A DNA stretch of 64,000 bases, from the NCBI GenBank assembly GCA_024516035.1, contig CM044955.1:56137257-56201256 (forward strand), in the 5' to 3' direction. Source of the DNA: Bactericera cockerelli (taxonomy: Eukaryota > Arthropoda > Insecta > Hemiptera > Triozidae). Position 1 is the first letter of the stretch; each line of letters starts with the position of its first letter. The position numbers were made by a program, and so were the translations under genes. Below the pieces are notes generated by a model. It was not told where the DNA came from and did no database searches. It worked only from the letters and a program-made list of their open reading frames with translations. Positions 31,884-42,545 of the stretch are shown here, one piece after another.

Positions 31884-32251
31884 ATGTTGCTTTTGGGGTC
31901 GGCATTGTTCAACCTCATGGTTGAGGTTGGTAGGGTGGAGCACGTTTTTTTATGGCTGGATGCCCTTCCTAACGCCACGATTCTACTGGATTTAACGTCC
32001 TGGATTAGGACGGGGGTTTTACCCTCCATTCGCTGGGAATCGTACCAGCTACCCACATTAACCTCACCCAGCCTGGGTAGGGCCGGAAATGGCAGCCTCA
32101 CGTGTTTGGATGGAACAGAATTTTCTTCGAAAAGTCTGCCCCAGCCGGGAGTTGAACTCGGGAACTCTGGACTACGGGCAGTAGTCACAACCATTACGCC
32201 ACGGAGGCTGCGTTACGCCACGGAGGCTGCGTTACGCCACGGAGGCTGCGA
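31884..32251 (-). repeat. SINE-D copy with triplicated head end
   Basis: Tail side at the low end, core (CACCCAGCCTGGGTAGGGCC), head (GGGAGTTGAACTCGGGAACT, CACAACCATTACGCCACGGA). The 19-bp head terminus TTACGCCACGGAGGCTGCG is present three times in tandem at 32194, 32213 and 32232. Confidence 0.93.
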
Positions 32252-32258
32252 TCTAAAT

Positions 32259-32300
32259 TAATTTTCTATTTGTTAATCTAAATTAACAAATAGAAAATTA
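32259..32300. repeat. Perfect 18-bp hairpin
   Basis: TAATTTTCTATTTGTTAA at 32259-32276 faces TTAACAAATAGAAAATTA at 32283-32300 with a 6-nt loop. Confidence 0.93.
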
Positions 32301-32496
32301 TAAAAAAAGGAGTAATATAATAACTGAAAACCCAATGATGATGAAAACATAAATTATATACCATACAAAGAAACACCGAGTTTTACGAGTCTGATCATTA
32401 GGAAACAAAGAAATTGCGGAAGCCATGGGAATGGAGACGAAGAGGTGTGGAAAAAGAAGGTATAGATGCAAAACGCTGTTAAGACAAGATTATAAT

Positions 32497-32693
32497 TGAT
32501 ATGTCTTGGCCTAACTCACAATAATTAATATACATAGAAATGAAAATGCATTATTATTTTATTTACAGAAAAGAGGAAACTTTATTGAACAGAACTCAAT
32601 CGTGGTGAAAATTTAGACTGAGAGGAAAACGGAAAATGTAGGTTTTCATAGCCGCGATGTTTTGGCCAGAATTAATGGAACTCATATATATCA
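32497..32693 (-). repeat. 3' LTR of element 1
   Basis: 197 bp. Because the element reads on the minus strand, this is the downstream LTR. Its first three bases on the coding strand, TGA at 32693-32691, are the stop codon of gag-pol. Confidence 0.95.
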
Positions 32694-35600
32694 ATTTTCC
32701 CCCCCGTAATGTGTGAGCCGCATTTGGTCCACATGTCGTCGCCAGACTCTGCCGTCGTCCAACAGTACCCAGTAGTGAACAGCACCTTCCCGCCTTTGAA
32801 CCTTCCCAAACTTCCATTTACATTCACGAGTATAATTTCGCACTTGAACGCGGTCACCTTCTTCAAATCTCCGTGCTATCTCTTGAGGTTTGTCTTGAGT
32901 GATAACAGGAACTTTGGGTCTCATGATATTATCTAATCTCGTTCTCACATCCCTCCCCAACATCAACATGTAGGGACTCATTCCCTCCGTATTAGGGACC
33001 TTCCTAAGTTGCATGAGAAGTCTTCCTAACTTTAAATTTACATCACCTGGTTCATCTTTCATACAGTGAAGGTGCTTTTTGATTGTCTGTACATTTCTTT
33101 CAGCACTGCCGTTAGAGGAAGGGTGGAAAGCGGCAGATAATTTGTGTACAATTCCATTACTTTCGAGGAAGTTTTTGAAAATGTGAGATGTGAACTGGGG
33201 CCCGTTGTCCGATACTAGAACTGAACAAATACCAAACTGAGAGAATAATTTGCGAAGTTCTTTTATACAAAAATCAGTATTAGTTGTCTTGGTAGGTATA
33301 ACTTCTATCCATTTAGTAAAAACGTCCACAATGATAAAATAATAGAGTCCATCTTCAGGTCCTGCGAAATCTATGTGCACCCGCTGCCACGGAGCCTGGG
33401 CGGGTTCCCACGGGTGACATTGTACCTTCGGCGGATTATTCTGTTTTTCACAACAGTACTTACATTTACGTACCATTTCCTCAATATCTTTGTCAATGTT
33501 TTGCCAGTAGCAATAACACCGGGCTAGTGCTTTCATTTTAACCATACCCAAGTGTCCCGTATGCAGTTCATTTAAAATTTGAAGTTTTAATTTTTCTGGA
33601 ATTACAACTCTTGTACCTTTGATTAGACAACCATCTTGTAAAGAAATTTCTGAATTCTCGTAACCTAGAGATTTCAAGCATTTACCTGTTTCCAGTGCAT
33701 TTAGTATAGGGCTCAATTTAGGATCTAGTTTTGTTTCTTGTTGTATAATACAGTGTGTCACACTGTTTATTGTACTTATCTGATTTCTTTGAAACTTATG
33801 ATTGTCATCTGGCACATCCTTTGGTGTTTCATGAGGGAATCGAGACAGATAATCAGCATTACCATGTTCATGCGTACTCCTGTATTCTATACTATAATCA
33901 AATCCAGATAAATAAAGTGCATAATGCACCATACGTGTGGCTGAAAGTGGAGGTAAAGCTTTTTGGGGATTAAATATTTGTGTCAATGGTTTATGATCAG
34001 TTATGAGCACAAATTTTCTACCATACACATATTGAAAGAATTTTTTTATTCCCCAATAAATAGCTGTTGCCTCCTTGTCTATCTGGCTGTAATTTCTTTC
34101 TGCATGTGTAAGTGATCTCGATGCAAATGCTATGGGTCTCTCACTGCCATCAGGATACCTATGTGAGAGTACCGCTCCAAACCCTACTGGGGATGCATCT
34201 GTTGCCAGCGTAATGGTCAAATTAGGATTATAATGTACCAATAAATTGTCATTACATAATTCAGATTTAACTCGTCTGAAACTTTGCTCACACTCATTGG
34301 TCCATGTGAATTTCTTTCCTTTGCGAAGTAAAGAGTTAAGTGGGTGTAAAATTGATGCTAGATTCTGGATAAACTTGTTGTAGTAATTAGCCATGCCTAG
34401 AAAAGTTCTCAACTCGGAAACATTTTCTGGTCTTCTTGTATTATTTATAGCATTTACCTTATCTTCCACTTTATGTAACCCGTACTCATCTATTTTATGT
34501 CCCAAATAATTTATACTCTTTTGGAAAAATTTGCATTTATCTCTATTTAGTGTTAAATTTTGTGATCTCATTATATCAAGGACCAATTTTAATCTTTCAA
34601 GCAATTCATTTTGAGTGGCACCCTGTATAATAATATCATCAAAGAAACATTGTACTCCCGGTAATCCTTGCAGTACTTTATCCATGTATTGCTGCCAGAG
34701 TGCCGGTGCAACCTTCACTCCAAACATCAACCGGTTCACCCTGTAGATACCTTTGTGTGTACTCAAACTCTGCAGAATTGCACTCTCTTCATCCATCTCA
34801 TAATGTAGGTACGCCTTGCTTAAGTCCAAGGTACAGAAAAACTTACCACCATTCATCTGAGCGAATATATCATCAATCCTGGGAATGGGATAATTTACAT
34901 CCTGTATACGTTGATTAAGCGTTACCTTATAGTCCGCGCAGATCCTGACTTCACCATTTGGCTTATCCCTTGGGACGATCGGCGTACCCCACTCCGAGTG
35001 TTCAACTTTGGTGAGAATTCCTTGACGTTCTAGGTGGTCCAGCTCTTTCTCAACTTTCTCCTTCTTAGAATAAGGTATTGGTCGAGGCTTAAAGAAAATA
35101 GGTTGTGCATCAGGTTTCAATTTCAAACAAGCTCTTTCAGTAGGTATTTTCCCAATATTGTCCGTGAATACATCCTCGTATTTCTTTAAAATTTCTCCTA
35201 AATGCATATTTTCTTCTGATTTAAGTAATTTAATTTCGGCCCAGTCAATATTTATTTCCCGTATCCAATCTCTTCCTAGTATAGGATCAACATTCTGATT
35301 GATAATGAATAATTTACCAGAAAATGGCTTTTCCTTGTACTTCCCATTTACAAAACATACACCTTTGGGTTGAATTATTTCCCCTGTATATGTTTTCATT
35401 CGAACATTTGTACTAAAAATTCTATTTTCAATGTTCAGTGCCTTGTAATCGCAATATGAAATAGAGGACAGTGCCGCCCCTGTATCAATCTCCATACTAA
35501 TTGGTTTATCTTCTATTTTAATATTTACCATGAATTTATCTGACTTGGCGCTCTGCAGAACGTTTATCTCGAAATCTTCGTTATCACTTGAAGTGTTGTC

Positions 35601-36791
35601 ATCTACCTGATGCTGCGGCGTCTTGTAGCTCTTGTTGTTTTTAGCAGCTCCTCGGTCCTGTGACATGCATACTCTGGCTATGTGTCCCAGCTTGCTACAC
35701 TTTCGGCAGAATTCATTTCGAAAGCGACACACGTTAGCTCTGTGACTTGCCTCCCCGCAGCGGTAGCATTTGCCTGCTAACAAAGAGAAGGGATTATTTT
35801 TATTTTGCTTAGGCAAAGTTTTAGGTGGTCGAGACTTGTTATTGTAATATATGTTGGTTGATTTATCGTTTACTTGGTGTGTGGGTTGTATATAGTAATT
35901 ATCTTTGGATGTAGGTATAGTGCTTATTACCTTGTTTTCTGTTTTTGAAAACTCTATTGTTACAGCTTTGTTGATAAATTCCTGGAATGTAGCATTATTC
36001 TTTTCCTGTAATAACTGTATGCGAACATCTTGGTCCTGAATACCTCGTATGAACTGCAAGGTAAGAAATGCATTAGCAGTGCAGTGATTGCAGTTCTGAC
36101 AGTTGAACTCGCAATGTTGAGACAGCTTCTTAAGCTCTGTAGCGTATTCTAAAATGGATTCATCAGGCTGCTGTGTACGAGATATGAACTTGCTTTGTAA
36201 TGCCCAAATACTGGGTCTAGGTTCATAATAATCCCGCAACATTGCTACAAGTGTATCGTAACTTTTGTTCATAGGTTCATCAGGCGTACACATATTATAC
36301 AACTTTTCGTGCATCTGAGGAGTAATTGCATGCAACAAAGTGTATATTTTGATTTTAGTATCAGAATTGCCTTTCAATAGCATAAACGTTTCGAGACGTT
36401 TGATAAAATTTGTAAAAGTTTCATCTTGTTGATATCCAACAAAAGTCAAATTTGAAGTGGTGTTTTGACTGACAGGACTAGTTGTTATGGCATTTGAATG
36501 GCTAGTATGTGTACTTGTTGTTATTCTACTTTTGAAATCTAGTATTGAAACTTTTATACCTGTAATGGTCTCGTACATGCTAAACCTGTAGTCGTCGTGC
36601 GAAGTCCTCTCATCTTCTTTTGAAACCAGCGTGTCCATCTCGTCCTGTATCTTCTCGTATCTTCCCTTGTACTCCTCCACATTCCGCTCGTATATCTCCA
36701 ATTCATGTAGCGTAGTATTTCCTGTAATTCTGTCCTTTGTTTTTGTCAGCAACGCCTTCACTGAAGCTCTCTTTATCTTCAGCTGCTCCAT
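32691..36791 (-). CDS. Gag-Pol polyprotein of element 1
   Basis: One uninterrupted frame of 1366 codons from ATG at 36791 (an upstream in-frame GTG at 36806 has no role). Order by residue: coiled N-terminal Gag; two CCHC zinc knuckles, CYRCGEASHRANVC (about 340) and CRKCSKLGHIARVC (about 358); aspartic protease EIDTGAAL (about 433); reverse transcriptase with FFDD in place of YXDD (about 712); RNase H TLATDASPVGFGA (about 862); integrase with an HHCC finger (about 1077-1113) and the D, D, E set VHIDFAGP, SDNGPQFTS, GSAERN (about 1137, 1195, 1230). It makes particles, copies the RNA into DNA and integrates it. No env-like frame follows, and stop codon and LTR overlap. Confidence 0.96.
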   Translation of the reverse strand: MEQLKIKRASVKALLTKTKDRITGNTTLHELEIYERNVEEYKGRYEKIQDEMDTLVSKEDERTSHDDYRFSMYETITGIKVSILDFKSRITTSTHTSHSNAITTSPVSQNTTSNLTFVGYQQDETFTNFIKRLETFMLLKGNSDTKIKIYTLLHAITPQMHEKLYNMCTPDEPMNKSYDTLVAMLRDYYEPRPSIWALQSKFISRTQQPDESILEYATELKKLSQHCEFNCQNCNHCTANAFLTLQFIRGIQDQDVRIQLLQEKNNATFQEFINKAVTIEFSKTENKVISTIPTSKDNYYIQPTHQVNDKSTNIYYNNKSRPPKTLPKQNKNNPFSLLAGKCYRCGEASHRANVCRFRNEFCRKCSKLGHIARVCMSQDRGAAKNNKSYKTPQHQVDDNTSSDNEDFEINVLQSAKSDKFMVNIKIEDKPISMEIDTGAALSSISYCDYKALNIENRIFSTNVRMKTYTGEIIQPKGVCFVNGKYKEKPFSGKLFIINQNVDPILGRDWIREINIDWAEIKLLKSEENMHLGEILKKYEDVFTDNIGKIPTERACLKLKPDAQPIFFKPRPIPYSKKEKVEKELDHLERQGILTKVEHSEWGTPIVPRDKPNGEVRICADYKVTLNQRIQDVNYPIPRIDDIFAQMNGGKFFCTLDLSKAYLHYEMDEESAILQSLSTHKGIYRVNRLMFGVKVAPALWQQYMDKVLQGLPGVQCFFDDIIIQGATQNELLERLKLVLDIMRSQNLTLNRDKCKFFQKSINYLGHKIDEYGLHKVEDKVNAINNTRRPENVSELRTFLGMANYYNKFIQNLASILHPLNSLLRKGKKFTWTNECEQSFRRVKSELCNDNLLVHYNPNLTITLATDASPVGFGAVLSHRYPDGSERPIAFASRSLTHAERNYSQIDKEATAIYWGIKKFFQYVYGRKFVLITDHKPLTQIFNPQKALPPLSATRMVHYALYLSGFDYSIEYRSTHEHGNADYLSRFPHETPKDVPDDNHKFQRNQISTINSVTHCIIQQETKLDPKLSPILNALETGKCLKSLGYENSEISLQDGCLIKGTRVVIPEKLKLQILNELHTGHLGMVKMKALARCYCYWQNIDKDIEEMVRKCKYCCEKQNNPPKVQCHPWEPAQAPWQRVHIDFAGPEDGLYYFIIVDVFTKWIEVIPTKTTNTDFCIKELRKLFSQFGICSVLVSDNGPQFTSHIFKNFLESNGIVHKLSAAFHPSSNGSAERNVQTIKKHLHCMKDEPGDVNLKLGRLLMQLRKVPNTEGMSPYMLMLGRDVRTRLDNIMRPKVPVITQDKPQEIARRFEEGDRVQVRNYTRECKWKFGKVQRREGAVHYWVLLDDGRVWRRHVDQMRLTHYGGEN
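32694..32704 (-). promoter_or_regulatory. Polypurine tract of element 1
   Basis: On the coding strand GGGGGGGAAAAT lies directly before the 3' LTR, as expected for the primer of plus-strand DNA synthesis. It also codes for the final residues GGEN of the polyprotein. Confidence 0.85.
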
Positions 36792-36812
36792 TTTACATAT
36801 ATACACTTTACA

Positions 36813-36830
36813 CTTTCACCTTCGTCGCCA
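36813..36830 (-). promoter_or_regulatory. Primer binding site of element 1
   Basis: TGGCGACGAAGGTGAAAG begins 3 nt inside the 5' LTR on the coding strand, the usual place and TGG start. It would pair with a tRNA ending in GTCGCCA; the tRNA was not identified. Confidence 0.75.
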
Positions 36831-36833
36831 ATT

Positions 36834-37030
36834 TGATATGTCTTGGCCTAACTCACAATAATTAATATACATAGAAATGAAAATGCATTATTATTTTATT
36901 TACAGAAAAGAGGAAACTTTATTGAACAGAACTCAATCGTGGTGAAAATTTAGACTGAGAGGAAAACGGAAAATGTAGGTTTTCATAGCCGCGATGTTTT
37001 GGCCAGAATTAATGGAACTCATATATATCA
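36834..37030 (-). repeat. 5' LTR of element 1
   Basis: 197 bp, same sequence as 32497-32693. It should hold the promoter for the element's minus-strand transcript. I do not point to a specific TATA box. Confidence 0.95.
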
Positions 37031-37035
37031 ATAAT

Positions 37036-38698
37036 TATGGTAGAAACAGTTTGACATTGCAGTCTCAGCAAAAAAAAAAAAATAATAATAATAAAAAAGT
37101 TAGATGAGCACGTAGCTACAACTTGCAACTTTATTGTCTGTGATGCATGAGTTGAGATGCATTATTCCGTGAACAGTACATTTTATGCTAGGAGGGAGGT
37201 CTCCAATGGGAATTTGTCTATAGACCTTGCTACAATAGAGAACTGCCGTATGGTATCTCAGTGCTGGATCTATGCTGGATTTCCAGTAGGTGATGTAGCC
37301 GAATTTATATAACACGAAAGTGACCGGACCCTCATTCCAGATAGCACTCTCATAATCCAGAATTTATGATTTGAAAATAACTGCAGTACTATACTGCCTA
37401 ATTCCTTAACATGCACCAGGGAACTTCATAAGAGATTTTATATAACACAAGAGCATTACAATACTTAAGAGAAGAAAAAAATACATCCTATGCAATAATA
37501 GCAGCACAATACTTCCCATAAACTAGGCTGGTAAATAATAGAATTTAATTACGAGATTTAAATATTACAGGAGAATAAAGAGAAAAAACTATTATCTGGG
37601 GAGTTCTCAGTGTCAAAGCTGTCAAAAAAAAACCTTCCCTACATTTCTGCCAACCACATGGAAATTCCCAATGCATTTATTCCATTTCATAGCATCTCTG
37701 TTCTCACGAAGAAAAGGTGTGATGAAATTCACCGCAATATGAAAACTAGTATGCAGATTTTTTGCTATCGCAAGCACATATTGAAAAAAGCTATTCGATA
37801 GCCAAAAACAATACTTTTTTTTCCACACTTGAATATTGGTAAATTTTTGCATATTAAATTCTGACACAGAATATCCCAATGTTTTGACAGCAGATTGTTT
37901 GAAAAATATTGCATTCATAGCGACAAAAGAAAAATAAATCTATTTGGAGATTAGAGAATAAAACTAAACTGGCGTGGACATCACACGGTATTTTATTATA
38001 GTTTATAATTCATTCTGATAAATGAGTTGTTTGGTGTTGAACCTTTCGTGAAAATCCAAAGTTTCTTGATATTGAACCACCATCTTATATTATAAAATCG
38101 TTTATTAACACAAGTACCTACCTTGAAAATAATTGCCTTAAAAGGAACTGGTGTCAAATAAATGTCAGTAAATTATTGTAAACTTGAAAATATGATCAGC
38201 CTTCAAAGGAATCTCAAGCCCAAAAATTACGCTAAGGATTGGACATTTAAATTTACCTATATTTCTTCTCCCTAGCCTTGATCCATAATATCAGTTTGCA
38301 CTGCCCGGATCGGCTCTCTTTTATCTTCTATTTAAAAACGCTAAAAGTTAAGACAAAAAATCTTGGCAAGTTTCAACGATTAAATAGGTAAATTGCTTTG
38401 AAATTGCTAAGAACAACTTTCTGCGTTGTTAAATATCAGAAAAATGTGAAATTATGGAATGGCTTACCCATGTAAAAAAAAAAAAATGTGCCTCAGTTTT
38501 AAAGGACTGATCGTATTATTATTAAGTTCAGATTTAGAATCTGGCGGCTAGTATAACATCTTCTTGAATTGCTGATATTGTTCCTGAAGTAACTAAGTAC
38601 TGAAGTATGTATAAAATTGTTAATTCACATTTTTAATGTTCTTTTGTATTTATGAATCAGAGAGAGCCAATGAATAGTCTACTATTTATTCATTGGCT
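37036..38698. other. AT-rich unassigned DNA
   Basis: No gene or known repeat family recognised over 1.6 kb. Short frames at 37100 and 37622 lack support. Confidence 0.5.
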
Positions 38699-39026
38699 AT
38701 CCCGGTAGCTCACTTGTCAAGGGGTCTAACTGGTAATCCAGAGTTCGCGAGTTCGACATGTTATCCTCCATTCTGTTTATACTGACTAAAATACAGAAGT
38801 TAGTTCATGACATGGATAATCTGAACTATTACCTGCTGATGAGAGCGAATAAGCTCGAAAGAGCTGTCCAGGTATTTTCTGATATTCATGTACCTACATC
38901 TAGTAGTACAACTTGTCACTTTTCTGTTTATACTGATACTGACTCGGGCCTTTGACCACATAATAATACGTCTTGGGATTATGGGACTTCCTACTTAACG
39001 GGCAGTATAAATAAGGCGATATTATA
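38699..39026 (+). repeat. SINE-A copy split by about 150 bp
   Basis: Head (CCCGGTAGCTCACTTGTCAA, GAGTTCGCGAGTTCGACATG) up to TTATCCTCCA, then foreign sequence 38770-38945, then the body resumes at GACCACATAATAATACGTCT with its ATT-type tail. A phrase TTCTGTTTATACTGA occurs at both edges of the foreign part (about 38772 and 38924) and at 49878. Confidence 0.82.
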
Positions 39027-40430
39027 TACTAATCAAGCAGTAATCTGTTTTTTTTTTCGAACATTGCATTGTTCTATAGTCCCATGCATCAAGGAGGAGA
39101 CAACGATTCCTCTTCATTTTCACTCATTATTTCCGAACGTTGAAAATCCATTCAGACGCGAAATGAAAACAAAGTAGTCCGGTGAAAGCTTCTTGCTATT
39201 AAGTGCAGTCATTCCAGGTGGCTTATCTACTTAGGACGCTTTCCATTGGGATTAGAAAGCTAATGTTGGAAGGGACTAGTGGGAGAGGAGAGAATTATGA
39301 ACAGCCGAACAGACTCTGCTGACACAGGAAATGTGTTTCTGGCTGTCTGAGAAGAAAGGAACAAAAGAAGTCATTGTACACTAGACTACAAGACTTTTTT
39401 ATTATAACTCTGGTATTATTATTATTATTATTATTCTTATCGCATTTCCTTATATCTTTCACTCTATTTATTATAATTAGTAAAATGCACCCTCTTGACG
39501 TTTGATTAATGTACTTCATTTGTATTTAACAATCAATAAAACATAACTATCTTATATATCTTATAGACTATCTAGTACATAAGAACATTACGAGTTATGG
39601 TAACAATAGAATAAAGTATAAATTTAGCACAAAATTATAATGGCGTAGATGTTATTAGTTCAATTTCAAAAAATAACCAAATTCCTGCAATAGATACAAA
39701 CATACTTTTATGATTGAGAGCAAAATGTAAGTATAATTAGTGCTTTATTTAGACTGTCAGCGCAGTCCCATTATGACACAAGACAGGTAGTCCCATTATG
39801 CCAACAGTTTAACAAAGCACCTCTTTATTGTATAAAGAGGTACTTTGTTCTGTATAAATTGTATTGTATAAATATAATCATTGAAAACAAACTACTTTAC
39901 TGCTAGAACACAAGAATCTTCACAAATACTTAGGGTTGTAATATGAAACAGGATTAGTAAATCCTTAGATTTTTAGATTTTATCAGCTGATCGATGGAAT
40001 TTTTTTTTTTTTGTATGCAGAGAACACATTCTAAGCCATTTTTCTTTGGCTTCTACGATTCTAAGGCTTAAAATACAGTAAAAAAAATACAATGCAATAC
40101 AATACTCTGTTTATCCTGCAAGAATGATACTAAGTGTCCCTTTGTGTGACACTTAGTAGACAAAGACACACTAAGTGAGAGTGAGAGTCCCTTTACTCTC
40201 ACAGTCAAAAAGCAGTCTCCTTACTTTACAGGTTGTTGAGGTACTATTAGAAAATAAAAATTACGGACCCCTATATTAGATGAAAAAAGGAAAATATAAA
40301 AGAAGAAGAATTCAATAAACTTGACAGTTCAGCAAAGAAAATTCCATCCCACATTCCAATACTTTTTCTTAAGAAAAGTTATGAATAGAATGATAACAAT
40401 GCCATGAGTAATATGATAACCAGATTGGTG
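39027..40430. other. AT-rich unassigned DNA
   Basis: One imperfect hairpin at 39811-39849 (17-bp stem, one mismatch, 5-nt loop) and repeated phrases ACACTTAGTAG/ACACTAAGTGAG at 40135-40190. No gene recognised. Confidence 0.5.
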
Positions 40431-40447
40431 AGTGAGTAATTCTCATC

Positions 40448-40462
40448 GGTATGAGAGAAAGG

Positions 40463-40494
<32 letters not shown>

Positions 40495-40560
40495 GAGAGA
40501 GAGAGAGGGAGAGAGAAAGAAAAAGAGAGAGAGAGAAAGAGAAAGACAAAAGGTGAGAAA
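40448..40560. repeat. GA-rich simple repeat
   Basis: (GA)n purine tract; the frames across it are artefacts. Confidence 0.92.
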
Positions 40561-40618
40561 TGTGAGAGTAAATTTAATAGAGCAAAACAGATGAAAAAAT
40601 ATTTGGGGCAGGAAAGGA

Positions 40619-40818
40619 AAATAATAATAAGACCTACTCTTTACTGGAAGGTAACCATCAGGCGAGGTTAATGTTAAAAGCATTTTCTACCACCTAACCC
40701 TCAGAGACTTCTTATTATGTGGCCACAAACTCAAATTAATGAGGAAAAATTCATGCACTGGGTGGAATTTAAACCAACGGAGCCCTACGCTACCTGGATT
40801 ACCAGACTAGCGCGTTAT
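40619..40818 (-). repeat. SINE-B copy
   Basis: Reverse tail (AATAATAATAAGACCTACTC), body (AACCATCAGGCGAGGTTAAT) and head with GGTGGAATTTAAACCAACGG, ending at GACTAGCGCG; the outermost head is missing. Confidence 0.87.
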
Positions 40819-40997
40819 ATGTATAATATTATAATTGCACCATATGGAAAACGCACAAATAATAAATATATATTATTTATGTATTACTATCATTAGTGGT
40901 GGAAAACCATGTTTGTAAATAAATATGAAAATAGTGAGCCTCAATCAGCCCATGTCGGGCCGGGTTCAAGCAGATGCATGGATTGCATCTTAGGTAT

Positions 40998-41399
40998 TGT
41001 AATCGGAATAATGGGTAGACGCAATAGGCTTTGTTTCGACTGAACTTGTGAGAGAGGGCGACCAGGGGCGGGCTGACGTCGAGAGGTGTTCACTAGAGAT
41101 CGATGAGCGAGACTCCTGAGAGTGATGGTGTGACTCGGGAGTACTGACTGACTTGTCCCTCTTTTCTTAGGTTTATATACGAGTGTTTATCGATGGTACA
41201 TTCCACATTCCTTGATAGACTTGCTCCTATGATCTGATTATTGTATTATCAGATCATATGAGTTATCTTCAGATTAAGTGGTTCATGTGTCATGTTTTGG
41301 CAAGGTGTCACTGTTATCTTCCATAGTCTTTATCTGAAGCCTATGGAATTTCTTACACTGATGTTATTCGCGGATGGCAGTGTTACTGTCCCTATGACA
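40998..41399 (-). repeat. 3' LTR of element 2
   Basis: 402 bp. Contains an 11-bp inverted repeat TATGATCTGAT/ATCAGATCATA at 41228-41258 with a 9-nt loop. Confidence 0.95.
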
Positions 41400-41410
41400 C
41401 CTCCCCAAGT
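41400..41410 (-). promoter_or_regulatory. Polypurine tract of element 2
   Basis: ACTTGGGGAGG on the coding strand directly abuts the 3' LTR. Confidence 0.7.
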
Positions 41411-41753
41411 AACGCGAGCTTTGCCCCTAAAGCGACCTGACCGACCTCCTCACTTTGTCTCTATATTTATTGTTTACATTTTAGTTAATCTACATACATG
41501 GGTTTAATATAATGAACATTATTATACATGGTAATTTAAATTTTATAGGTGCAGGTGGGCCCTAGTCCGTCCTTTCTCTGCTTGTCGGTGTCTGTCGTGT
41601 TGTTGCTGCCGCTGGTGCTGTGTCGGAGCAGCTTGTTTCGTCTGGAGGTGTGTGCGTGTGTGTTTCTCGGAGGGTCACCCTTGCTTGTATTCTGTGACGT
41701 TTTCTCGGTGTTTTTGTCTTAACTTCTGGTGGGCTGTGTCCATTGCGGTGCGG

Positions 41754-42251
41754 TTATTCTGTTGGGATTCGCCTGAAATTCTGCAGGCGAGGGGTTCCGT
41801 TGTTCCCTCCCGTGTTCTTTTTTGTATTTATCGGTGTTTCTTCCCTATGAATCATGGCTTTTGTCTGGAATTGGTTGGGTGTTCCGGTGGATTTTAGGCT
41901 AAATGTTGTTGAGCCGGAGTCAGATGTTATAGTTGATGTGGCCAATGGGTGGAAGAGGGGTTTGACTGCCGGGCCGGTTGGTGGTGTTGGTGTTGTTTCG
42001 CCGCAACGGGTTGTTATTGTCGTTGTTGCTTGTGCTGTATGGTGCCAGATGGGAGTTGGTCTTCTCGTTCCTTCACTAGTGTTTTTCCTGAGTAGGGTGA
42101 CCATCTTACACACTACCTCCATCCGTTCATGTGCTCTGCTGTCCTTCTTGTTCTTACTGTATGAGTTGTAATTGCTTTTCCGTGACTCGTACTGGCGGTG
42201 GTGGGGCTGGGGATTGTTGTTGCTTTGTAGTATTTGGACTAGGGCTTCCAT
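41754..42251 (-). CDS. Third frame of element 2 (unknown protein, env position)
   Basis: A 165-codon frame from ATG at 42251 (MEALVQILQSNNNPQ...) to TAA at 41754, on the same strand as gag and pol and in the position env would have. The N-terminal third is rich in Gln, Asn, Ser and Lys; the rest is Thr-, Pro- and Ser-rich. I see no signal peptide, transmembrane segment or cysteine pattern, so it does not look like an envelope. A good acceptor (GATTATACAG) lies 3 bp before the ATG, and donor-like GTAAGT sites lie in the leader (48013) and just after the pol stop (43228). A chance frame in a Thr-rich low-complexity region remains possible. Confidence 0.5.
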   Translation of the reverse strand: MEALVQILQSNNNPQPHHRQYESRKSNYNSYSKNKKDSRAHERMEVVCKMVTLLRKNTSEGTRRPTPIWHHTAQATTTITTRCGETTPTPPTGPAVKPLFHPLATSTITSDSGSTTFSLKSTGTPNQFQTKAMIHREETPINTKKNTGGNNGTPRLQNFRRIPTE

Positions 42252-42378
42252 TTTCTGTATAATCAACAATTATAAAGATAACATGAGAACAAAAATTATA
42301 TTGTTTTGTCCAACTAAATATAAGCAGTATAGGCATATTATAAATTGTGAACAATGTATTATTTTATAGGTATCTTTT

Positions 42379-42545
42379 GTGGTGCATAATATATTGTAAA
42401 TCTTAGGTATTATACATCTTAAATAATATAAATCTTAACTGTGGTGCATAATATATTGTAAATCTTACATATTATAAATCTTAATTATTATAAATATTAT
42501 AAATCTTAACTGTGGTGCATAATATTATAAATCTTAATTAGTGTT
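42379..42545. repeat. Tandem repeat in the 3' region of element 2
   Basis: Three irregular copies of GTGGTGCATAATATATTGTA with AAATCTTA runs, about 62 and 70 bp apart (42381, 42443, 42513). Within the 1.8 kb between pol and the 3' LTR. Confidence 0.85.

Larger units (their letters stand above)
32497..37030 (-). mobile_element. Gypsy-type LTR retrotransposon 1, intact, 4534 bp
   Basis: Two 197-bp LTRs, identical as far as I can compare, TGATAT...ATATCA, flanked by the 5-bp target duplication ATAAT (32492-32496 and 37031-37035). Identical LTRs and an open gag-pol frame indicate a very recent insertion that may still be functional. A single-frame gag-pol with two zinc knuckles recalls the Mag-like group, but I did not establish the clade. 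Confidence 0.96.

Noticed and set aside
41754..42251. Envelope gene of element 2
   Set aside because: The frame has no signal peptide, cysteine pattern or transmembrane segment, so it was kept only as an unknown third frame.
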